DNA of 9,945 nucleotides from an uncultured Oscillospiraceae bacterium (lineage in GTDB: Bacteria > Bacillota > Clostridia > Oscillospirales > Oscillospiraceae), in assembly GCA_910578575.1 (NCBI GenBank), contig CAJTQP010000075.1, positions 1-9,945 of the forward strand, written 5' to 3'. Positions within the stretch are counted from its first letter, which is position 1. Each line of letters begins with the position of its first letter. A program made the position numbers and the translations under genes. The notes below the pieces were generated by a model that searched no databases, was not told the origin of the DNA, and worked only from the letters and a program-made list of their open reading frames with translations. Positions 4,218-9,945 of this stretch are shown one piece after another.

Positions 4218-7200
4218 ATGATGAAACGAAATAAGGACCTGTGCAGGCGTTGGCTGGCGCTGTTCTTGTCTTTTGTCCTATGCGTGGGGATGCTCTCCAC
4301 CACAGCCTTCGCCACCGGCGAAGGTACCCCCCAAGAAACCGAGATCACCCAGGCCGCCCCAGAAGCACCGGAAGAACCGGCAGCCCCCACCCCCAAGCCG
4401 GAGGCACAGCCGGAACCCACACCGGAACCGGACCCCAAGCCGGAGGTCACGCCCGATCCCCCCACCCCGACCGAACCCCCGGCGGAGCCCGGACAGGATG
4501 AGGAGACTACAGAACCGGAAGTCCCCGGCCAGACGGAAAAACCCGCAGAGCCAGAGACGCCTGGTCAGGGCGAAGAGCCCAGGCCGGAGGATTCCCCTGT
4601 AGAGGATGATATCCAGACGGCACCGCCAGAGCAGAAGCCCGATGATTCGTCTGACGAACCCTCGGACGAACCTGCTAACGAGCCCACAGAGGAACCCCCG
4701 GCCGTCGTGGAAATTCCCGCTATCGTGCAGGACTTTTTAGATGCCGTTAAGGCGATTCCCAAAATCACACTGGATAACGCTATAGAAGTGGCGGAATATG
4801 TTTATGGCAAGGTATCCGAAGCCTATGAGGCTCTCCTGGGTACCCAGTACATGTTCCGCACAGATGTCCAAATGGCCGTTGCCACGTACGCAGCCGCTGT
4901 CAAGGCAGTGGATGCTGCGTTGGAAATGAATAGTGGCACCCTGGCCAGCGGCTATACTCCTGTAACTAACGTCACAATTAACCCCAACAAAAAGCCGACT
5001 GGCCAAACTGCAACCGGAAAAGTCAGAAACTCCGGGCAGTCCTTGACGATGAAGGTGGGGCAAAAGGGCAGTTTCCTTTTAGGCGCTCCAACGAACACTT
5101 TGGTAGGCTCAAAGTGTGGACACACTATCGCAGTATACAATCCGAGTGATTATTGCGATATCAGCCTAATCGACAACAGTGGACAAAACCTTGTCGGCAA
5201 CCCAACGTATGCCGCCGGGAACAACAACGGAGCGCGTGTTTTTGACACTGTTTTTGAGGCATTGAAGCCCGGCAGCAGCAATGATGTACGTGTTTGCTAT
5301 TATGCAAACTTTGGCATTGTTTTCACAAATCCAAACCTCAATTATGCGTATGTACCATGTTGGTGTGGTGTAAATTCACTGGTGTATAAAGATATCAAGT
5401 GGTACCGCTACAACGACGTTTTTGGCATCACTGTCAATGCCGATTATGTCCTGAACTACGATACCCAGGGTGGCAGTGCTGTTTCCCCAACGAAGCAAGC
5501 TGTTCCTGCAACCTCCGCCAGCTTTACCGTTACCAACACCAAACCCTCCCAAGAAGGTTACACCTTCAAAGGTTGGGCTGAGACGCCAAATGCAACCTCT
5601 GATACTAAACTTTATCAGGCTGGCGACTCCATCACCCTAAACTGGTCCGAAGGCAAAGGGAGTTCTGCCAATCCCGTCAGCAAAACCCTGTACGCGCTTT
5701 GGGAGGAAGATAACTCTGAACCTGATTCTACCACCTACACTGTCCTTTACACCGACGGTGTACCAGGTAAGACCGTTTTTGCCGACCAGGGCTTCGAAGG
5801 CCTGATTGCAGGTGCGAAAACCCCTGCATTTGAGGAAGAGAACGGCAAAACTGAAACCGTGACTGATGCGGACGGTAAGACTGTTGTGAAACCTATCCGT
5901 GAGGGCTACACCTTCATGGGTTGGGCTCCCGCCATCAATCCTGTAGTAAGCGCCGATGATGCCGACGAGAACGGGGTCATCACTTATACTGCCACATGGA
6001 AGAAGGACAAAGCCCCCACTCAGTATACGGTAACATACACCTGGACTGGACTGCCTGAAGGAACGACTGAGCCCCAGGTGCCCGACGCCAAGACTTATGA
6101 CGTAAATGCCACAGTCACTGTGGATACCACCTTTGTGAAGGATTTCGAAGTTACCATCGGTGATAAAACCTACGTTTTCTCTGGTTGGAGCACCAGCGAT
6201 ATTACCATCGATAACGGCACTTTCACCATGCCAGAGAAACATGTGACCATCCATGGTACTTGGACAGTGAAGGCCACCGATCCTGGTCCTGGCCCCGGTC
6301 CTGAAACACCTGAAACGATCGTGTACAAGGTTATCCGGTATGTGTTGGATGCTGTGACAGACAACACAGAGGATGCAGAAGTAATCGACTCCGACGAGCG
6401 CAACGGCACGTTAAACCAAACGGTCGAAGTTACGGAGAGCGACAAAATTCTTGATGGTTATACCTTTATCCAGGATTACAATGGCAACGTATTGTCTGCC
6501 ACCTTGGACACAGCGGGCAAAGTCTTGAAGCTGTACTTCACCAAAGACCCCGTCACGCCTCCCGAACCGAAGGAGGTTACCTACACAGTCGAGTGGTACG
6601 ACACCAACGGCAACACCATCAAGCCCACCGCAACCCGTACCGATAAGGCTGGCAGCACCGTCAGCGTGACTGACAACGACAAGGTCATCAGCGGGTACAC
6701 CTTCGTACCCGGCGACAACCGCAACGTTTTGAGTGACACCTTGGCCGACGACGGCAACACCGTTTTGAAGCTGTACTTCAGCAGAAACTCCGGTGGCGGC
6801 AGCTCCAGACCGGACCCCGACCCCAAGCCTCCGGCGGACCCAGAACCCCCGGTAGACCCCGACCCGCCGGTGAACCCGGAGCCCCCTGTGGACGTCCCTG
6901 ACCCCGATGTCCCCCTGGTGCCGCCCCCTGAGGAGCCCCCTGTTGTGGACGTTCCCGAAGAGGACCCGCCCCTGGTGGACATTCCCGAAGCGCAGCCGCC
7001 TCTGGTAGAGGTCCCGGACACGGACGTGCCCCAGGTCAACGTCCCCCAGAAGCCCAAGCCCCCCAAACCCCAGCAGCCCCAAAAGACCCAGCAGCCTCAG
7101 ACGGACATTCCCGACGAGGCCGTCCCCCTGGCAGAGGTACCCCAGACCGGTGACAACAGCGGTCTCTGGGCCTCCCTGCTCCTGCTCTCCGGCGCAGGCC

Positions 7201-7250
7201 TGACCTATCTCCTCTTGGATGAAAAGAAGCGCCGGGACAACAGCAAGTAA
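4218..7250 (+). CDS. Sortase-anchored multi-domain surface protein (putative adhesin) under tandem c-di-GMP riboswitches
   Basis: A 1010-residue wall-anchored protein. A signal peptide occupies residues 1-32 (MKRNKDLCRRW, hydrophobic core, AFA cleavage site). Residues 34-160 are an acidic Pro/Glu/Thr-rich stalk. Residues about 162-242 look helical. Residues about 243-408 form a Cys-containing domain I do not recognise (KCGH, YCD, CYY, CWC motifs). Two InlB B-repeat-like modules follow (about 410-498 and 506-597, each with GYTF-GWA). A SHIRT-like domain is at about 601-686. Two related MucBP-like modules (about 701-776 and 787-858) end NVLSATL...LKLYF and NVLSDTL...LKLYF. A Pro/Asp/Val-rich linker of about 110 residues leads to the sorting signal VPQTGD (974-979), a hydrophobic helix and the KKRRDNSK tail. 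ATG 4218 and ATG 4221 are both possible starts; AAAGGA at 4206-4211 serves either. The longer open frame back to 4155 lies inside the riboswitch and is not used. Such architectures are usually adhesins or stalk proteins; the ligand is unknown. Confidence 0.88.
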   Translation: MMKRNKDLCRRWLALFLSFVLCVGMLSTTAFATGEGTPQETEITQAAPEAPEEPAAPTPKPEAQPEPTPEPDPKPEVTPDPPTPTEPPAEPGQDEETTEPEVPGQTEKPAEPETPGQGEEPRPEDSPVEDDIQTAPPEQKPDDSSDEPSDEPANEPTEEPPAVVEIPAIVQDFLDAVKAIPKITLDNAIEVAEYVYGKVSEAYEALLGTQYMFRTDVQMAVATYAAAVKAVDAALEMNSGTLASGYTPVTNVTINPNKKPTGQTATGKVRNSGQSLTMKVGQKGSFLLGAPTNTLVGSKCGHTIAVYNPSDYCDISLIDNSGQNLVGNPTYAAGNNNGARVFDTVFEALKPGSSNDVRVCYYANFGIVFTNPNLNYAYVPCWCGVNSLVYKDIKWYRYNDVFGITVNADYVLNYDTQGGSAVSPTKQAVPATSASFTVTNTKPSQEGYTFKGWAETPNATSDTKLYQAGDSITLNWSEGKGSSANPVSKTLYALWEEDNSEPDSTTYTVLYTDGVPGKTVFADQGFEGLIAGAKTPAFEEENGKTETVTDADGKTVVKPIREGYTFMGWAPAINPVVSADDADENGVITYTATWKKDKAPTQYTVTYTWTGLPEGTTEPQVPDAKTYDVNATVTVDTTFVKDFEVTIGDKTYVFSGWSTSDITIDNGTFTMPEKHVTIHGTWTVKATDPGPGPGPETPETIVYKVIRYVLDAVTDNTEDAEVIDSDERNGTLNQTVEVTESDKILDGYTFIQDYNGNVLSATLDTAGKVLKLYFTKDPVTPPEPKEVTYTVEWYDTNGNTIKPTATRTDKAGSTVSVTDNDKVISGYTFVPGDNRNVLSDTLADDGNTVLKLYFSRNSGGGSSRPDPDPKPPADPEPPVDPDPPVNPEPPVDVPDPDVPLVPPPEEPPVVDVPEEDPPLVDIPEAQPPLVEVPDTDVPQVNVPQKPKPPKPQQPQKTQQPQTDIPDEAVPLAEVPQTGDNSGLWASLLLLSGAGLTYLLLDEKKRRDNSK

Positions 7251-7260
7251 GCCCAACGCA

Positions 7261-7294
7261 AAGACGCGGCCCACAGCGGGCCGCGTCCTTTTTT
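7261..7294 (+). terminator. Intrinsic terminator after the surface-protein gene
   Basis: A perfect 10-bp GC-rich stem (7263-7272 with 7278-7287) and 5-nt loop ACAGC is followed by C and six T (7289-7294). It sits between convergent genes. On the minus strand the hairpin is followed by only three T, so it is probably weaker as the end of the NSS transporter transcript. Confidence 0.93.
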
Positions 7295-7309
7295 ATGTCG
7301 ATGCAGTTT

Positions 7310-8662
7310 TCAACACAAACCCTGAATCAAGATCGCCAGCACCAGCACCGGCAGGATGAACTGGAAATAGGGCTTCATCCACCGGGGGAGCTTCAGCCCC
7401 TTCCCGGCGTTGGCTTCCGCCAGATAGTTGTCATAGCCCCAGCCCCACTTGCTCACGCAGAACAGCAGGTACACCAGGGAGCCCAGGGGCAGCAGCAGGT
7501 TGCTCACCAGGAAGTCCTCAAAGTCCAGCACGTCCCGGCCCCCCAGGAAGTGCAGGTCGCTCCACAGGTTGTACCCCAGCACGCAGGGCAGGCTGGCGAC
7601 AAGGATAAACACGCAGTTCACCACCGCAGCCTTTTTCCGGGTCCAGCCAAAGTTGTCGATGCAGTTGGCCTGGAGGTTCTCAAAGACGGCGATCACCGTG
7701 GAGAAGCTGGCGAAGGTCATAAACAGGAAGAACAGCGCCCCCCACAGCCGTCCGCCGCTCATGTCCAAAAAGACCTTGGGCAGGGTGATGAAGATCAGGG
7801 AGGGACCGGAATCCGGCTGCACCCCGAAGGAGAAGCAGGCGGGGAAGATGATAAGCCCCGCCATCAGGGCCACAAAGGTGTCCAGGGAGCAGATACGCAC
7901 CGCCTCGCTGGCCAGGCTGTGGTCTCTGGTCATATAGCTGCCAAAGACCTCCATGGCGGCGATGCCCAGGCTCAGGGTAAAGAAGGCCTGGTTCATGGCG
8001 GCGGTGATCACGTTGCCCATCCCGGCCTCTGCCGCCCGTTGGAGGTCCGGCAGGAGGTAGAACTTGACCCCCTCCAGGCCGCCGTCCAGGGTCAGGCTGT
8101 GGATGGCAAGCACGGCGATCAGGGCCAGCAGGCCCAGCATCATCACCTTGGTGATCCGCTCCAGGCCCTTTTGCAGGCCGAAGCTACACACCAAAAAGCC
8201 CACCAGCACGGTGACGGCCATCCAGGCCCCCATCTCGCCGGGGCTGGCCAGCATGGTGCCGAACACCCCGTCCACCGCCTCGCCTTCCAGGCCGTCAAAG
8301 CTCCCGGCGGCGAACTTGAAGAAGTAGCCCAGCATCCAGCCGGACACGGTGGTGTAATACATCATCAGCAAGCAGCAGCCGGCCACGCAGAACCAGCCGT
8401 GGATATGCCACTTGCTCTTTTTCGGCTCCAGCGCCTTGTAGCCCAGCACCGCACTCTTGCGGCTGGCCCGGCCCACCGCCAGTTCCATGGTCAGCACAGG
8501 CACGCCCATGATGACCAAAAACAGCAGGTAGAACAGCACGAACACGCCGCCGCCGTTCTGCCCCGTCACATAGGGGAACTTCCACACGTTCCCGATCCCC
8601 ACTGCGCAGCCTGCACTCACCAGCAGAAAGCCCAGCCGGGACTGAAATCCTTCCCGATTCAT
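7310..8662 (-). CDS. Sodium-dependent transporter, neurotransmitter:sodium symporter (NSS/SNF) family
   Basis: A 450-residue LeuT-fold membrane protein. TM1 carries the family signature GCAVGIGNVWKFPY (18-31), the unwound stretch that binds Na+ and substrate. It is followed by NGGGVFVLFYLLFLVIMGVPVLTMELAVGR (36-65). Later hydrophobic segments include AMNQAFFTLSLGIAAMEVFGSYM (TM6 region) and LFFLFMTFASFSTVIAVFE (TM8 region, Na2-site type Ser/Thr). The protein ends soon after FILPVLVLAILIQGLC, suggesting 11 membrane segments, like the bacterial homologue MhsT, rather than 12. Bacterial members import hydrophobic amino acids with Na+; the substrate here is unknown. The ATG at 8662 has GAGAGG about nine bases upstream. 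It lies downstream of and in the same direction as the MerR-family gene, but has its own promoter and a dyad in the 106-bp gap, so it need not share a transcript with it. Confidence 0.93.
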   Translation of the reverse strand: MNREGFQSRLGFLLVSAGCAVGIGNVWKFPYVTGQNGGGVFVLFYLLFLVIMGVPVLTMELAVGRASRKSAVLGYKALEPKKSKWHIHGWFCVAGCCLLMMYYTTVSGWMLGYFFKFAAGSFDGLEGEAVDGVFGTMLASPGEMGAWMAVTVLVGFLVCSFGLQKGLERITKVMMLGLLALIAVLAIHSLTLDGGLEGVKFYLLPDLQRAAEAGMGNVITAAMNQAFFTLSLGIAAMEVFGSYMTRDHSLASEAVRICSLDTFVALMAGLIIFPACFSFGVQPDSGPSLIFITLPKVFLDMSGGRLWGALFFLFMTFASFSTVIAVFENLQANCIDNFGWTRKKAAVVNCVFILVASLPCVLGYNLWSDLHFLGGRDVLDFEDFLVSNLLLPLGSLVYLLFCVSKWGWGYDNYLAEANAGKGLKLPRWMKPYFQFILPVLVLAILIQGLC

Positions 8663-8693
8663 TGGAATCTACCTCTCTTTCTCAATCTTCCTT

Positions 8694-8731
8694 ATCATAT
8701 CGGAGGCCGCCGGGAAAGTCAATACTTTCCC
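8694..8731 (-). promoter_or_regulatory. Promoter and operator-like inverted repeat of the NSS transporter gene
   Basis: On the minus strand TTGACT (plus coordinates 8717-8722) and TATGAT (8694-8699) are 17 bp apart, a near-consensus promoter with its start near 8687. A perfect 8-bp inverted repeat GGGAAAGT-CAAT-ACTTTCCC (8712-8731) covers the -35 element. A protein bound there would block RNA polymerase. No T run follows it, so it is not a terminator for the upstream regulator gene. It does not resemble the MerR-type dyad near 9630, so a different regulator is likely. Confidence 0.7.
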
Positions 8732-8768
8732 ACACAGAGAGGGGATTTGTGTCAAAATTTTGTGCCCT

Positions 8769-9602
8769 CTAGCACGCCTTCTCCCCCGCCTCCACCGGCA
8801 CCTCGATCTGGACGATATAGTCCTCGATCCGATCCACCACCGTCTCATTGATGCCCATTTCGTAGGCATACCCCCTGGGCTCCAACCCCTGGGCCTGGGT
8901 GAACGCGAAAATCTCCCGGTACTTTTCCGGGAACCGCTCCCAAGACCCCTTGTAAAAAGCCCGGATATACCGGCCCTTGGGCTGCACGTGTAAGCCCCGC
9001 TTTTTCAGCGGGAAAGGGGGCTCGATGAACAGTTTTGTGTAGCCATCAAATTCCCCCCGGCGCAGGGCCTCTACAGAGATCATGGTGCCGTAGGCGGCGT
9101 CGTGGAGGCGGCGGAGCTGATACTTCTGGGTCTGTGCAGTGATGAGCTCCACCTGCTTCTCAAAGGAGGTAGCGCCGTCGATGTCCACCGTTACCAATTG
9201 CCGTGCCGGCTTCTCCACCACGCTGAGGCTGGACAGGTCCATGGTCAGCAGGGCTTTGGTGTGCTGCTGGTGGTGGGCCAGGGTCTTGCGCAAGCCCTGT
9301 AGGTGGGCGATGCGCTGGTCCAGTTCCACCATCTTTTCCTCCAACAACTTTTGCAGACTGGCGGCGGAACGGTGCTCCATAAAGCCCCGGATCTCGTCGA
9401 TGGACACGTCCAGCTCCCGCAGCAGCAGGATGGTCTCCAACACGGCACTCTGGTGGTAGCTATAATAGCGATAACCGTTCTCCGGGTGGATCCAGGCGGG
9501 GCGGAACAGGCCCACCTGGTCGTACCACATCAGGGTCTTTTTGTTGATCCCATGGAGGGCGGCAAACTGGCCGATGGTGAGCAACTTGTCCTGTTTCTCC
9601 AT
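8769..9602 (-). CDS. MerR-family transcriptional regulator with GyrI-like effector domain (BmrR/BltR-like)
   Basis: A 277-residue protein, close to the 279 of BmrR. The N-terminal winged helix-turn-helix is LTIGQFAALHGINKKTLMWYD (8-28), then GLFRPAWIHPENGYRYYSYHQ (31-51), the MerR wing pattern. A coiled-coil dimerisation helix spans about 80-118 (KLLEEKMVELDQRIAHLQGLR). The C-terminal half (about 130-270) is a GyrI/BmrR-type ligand pocket ending GYAYEMGINETVVDRIEDYIVQIEVPV, with acidic residues that in BmrR relatives bind cationic lipophilic drugs. The start is the ATG at 9602 with a GGGGGA ribosome-binding site; the open frame extending to 9695 crosses the divergent promoters and is rejected. 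It is divergent from the MATE efflux gene. The intergenic region contains a MerR-type promoter, so the likely role is drug-responsive activation of that pump. Confidence 0.92.
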   Translation of the reverse strand: MEKQDKLLTIGQFAALHGINKKTLMWYDQVGLFRPAWIHPENGYRYYSYHQSAVLETILLLRELDVSIDEIRGFMEHRSAASLQKLLEEKMVELDQRIAHLQGLRKTLAHHQQHTKALLTMDLSSLSVVEKPARQLVTVDIDGATSFEKQVELITAQTQKYQLRRLHDAAYGTMISVEALRRGEFDGYTKLFIEPPFPLKKRGLHVQPKGRYIRAFYKGSWERFPEKYREIFAFTQAQGLEPRGYAYEMGINETVVDRIEDYIVQIEVPVEAGEKAC

Positions 9603-9616
9603 TGCGAAATTCCCCC

Positions 9617-9647
9617 TTGACTGTCCAGTTACTGTACGGTTTATCAT
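9617..9647 (+). promoter_or_regulatory. MerR-type promoter and dyad operator of the MATE efflux gene
   Basis: TTGACT (9617-9622) and TATCAT (9642-9647) are separated by 19 bp, the overlong spacer typical of promoters activated by MerR-family proteins, which twist the DNA to realign the two hexamers. The spacer holds an inverted repeat, ACTGTCCAGT-T-ACTGTACGGT (9620-9640), with 8 of 10 positions matching between arms, as expected for a dimeric MerR operator. Start near 9654, leader about 30 nt. Confidence 0.82.
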
Positions 9648-9671
9648 AGTCCATGGCGCCATAAAACGCAA
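9643..9671 (-). promoter_or_regulatory. Promoter of the MerR-family regulator gene, overlapping the MATE promoter
   Basis: On the minus strand TTGCGT (plus coordinates 9666-9671) and TATGAT (9643-9648) are spaced 17 bp. Its -10 occupies almost the same bases as the MATE -10 on the other strand. The regulator's operator dyad (9620-9640) lies just downstream of this -10, over the transcription start. The same bound dimer could therefore repress its own gene while activating the pump. Confidence 0.65.
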
Positions 9672-9685
9672 GGAGAAAAACAACG

Positions 9686-9945
9686 ATGGAAACACAAACC
9701 GCTTACAGCAAACCCGTCAGCTTGAAAAATGTCCTGGCCTTTGCCCTGCCCACCATTGTCATGTCCCTGTTCATGTCCTTTTACACCATGGTGGACGGGC
9801 TTTTCGTGGCCAACCTCATCGGCACCCAGGCCCTCTCCGCCATCAACCTCACCGCCCCGATGATCCAGCTGGTCACCGCCGTCTCCACCATGCTGGCCAC
9901 CGGCGGCAGCGCAGTCATTATGAAAAAAATGGGAGAGAAGAAGGA
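9686..9945 (+). CDS. MATE-family multidrug efflux transporter, N-terminal fragment
   Basis: The first 86 codons of a protein that runs off the end of the window. The ATG at 9686 has a consensus AAGGAG (9670-9675). The sequence begins METQTAYSKPVSLKNVLAFALPTIVMSLF, then SFYTMVDGLFVANLIGTQALSAINL and TAPMIQLVTAVSTMLATGGSAVIMKKMGEKK. The YTMVDGLFVANLIG-type motif after a short basic N-terminus, followed by a second membrane helix and a Gly/Ser-rich turn, is characteristic of MATE Na+/H+-coupled drug exporters (DinF/NorM superfamily). Divergence from a BmrR-like MerR regulator and a 19-bp-spacer promoter support a drug-inducible efflux role. Substrates are unknown. Confidence 0.9.
   Translation, partial: METQTAYSKPVSLKNVLAFALPTIVMSLFMSFYTMVDGLFVANLIGTQALSAINLTAPMIQLVTAVSTMLATGGSAVIMKKMGEKK

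Noticed and set aside
4330..4700. Pro/Glu-codon repeats in the surface-protein gene as a tandem or CRISPR-like array
   Set aside because: Irregular period, in frame, no conserved repeat-spacer structure; it encodes a wall-spanning Pro-rich stalk.
6411..7274. A 287-codon minus-strand frame opposite the 3' end of the surface-protein gene
   Set aside because: It mirrors Pro/Asp/Val-rich codons, reads through the terminator hairpin and has no domain character.
8663..8768. Terminator between the MerR-family gene and the NSS transporter gene
   Set aside because: The only strong dyad (8712-8731) lacks a T run and overlaps the -35 of a good promoter, so an operator is the better reading.
7295..8851. 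A 518-codon open frame on the plus strand opposite the NSS transporter gene
   Set aside because: The product is Gln/His/Gly-rich low complexity, as expected for the complement of a GC-rich membrane-protein gene. The minus-strand frame has clear NSS motifs, a ribosome-binding site and a promoter.

Overview
The window is GC-rich, densely coding DNA from an endospore-forming Gram-positive bacterium. The spoIIAB–spoIIAC pair, the sortase-anchored wall protein with a VPQTGD signal, the clostridial-type small genes and the high GC content suggest a gut Oscillospiraceae-type clostridium (Flavonifractor/Oscillibacter-like). That assignment is inferred from gene content and style, not from a search.

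Layout. Bases 1-861 carry the end of the anti-sigma factor gene spoIIAB and the complete forespore sigma factor gene spoIIAC, overlapping by four bases. Converging on them is gluQRS (848-1819, minus), a tRNA-Asp modifying enzyme. A YbaK-type aminoacyl-tRNA deacylase gene (1900-2382) diverges from gluQRS, has a near-consensus promoter and ends at a strong terminator. Bases 2475-4006 look like an accessory insert. It holds a small serine recombinase gene with a 17-bp perfect palindrome over its promoter. Two related GTATAC-centred dyads follow, about 137 bp apart centre to centre. After them comes a Cys-rich plus AP2-domain DNA-binding protein gene.

Bases 4010-4217 form a regulatory leader with two tandem cyclic-di-GMP-I (GEMM) riboswitch aptamers and a possible Shine-Dalgarno-sequestering hairpin. 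It leads into a 1010-residue secreted, multi-domain, sortase-anchored surface protein (4218-7250) that ends at a strong terminator. This is a direct link between c-di-GMP and cell-surface display. The recombinase, dyads and DNA-binding protein immediately upstream raise the possibility of a second, recombination-based layer of control.

The right end is a transport and resistance block. It contains an NSS-family Na+-dependent transporter gene (7310-8662, minus) with its own promoter and an 8-bp-arm operator-like dyad. Next is a BmrR-like MerR regulator gene (8769-9602, minus). Diverging from it is the start of a MATE efflux gene (9686 onward). The regulator/MATE intergenic region has the hallmark MerR-type promoter: a 19-bp spacer with a dyad inside it, overlapping the regulator's own promoter.

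No tRNA, rRNA or CRISPR array was seen. The most interesting parts are the tandem riboswitch leader and the recombinase/twin-dyad/AP2 cassette next to it.
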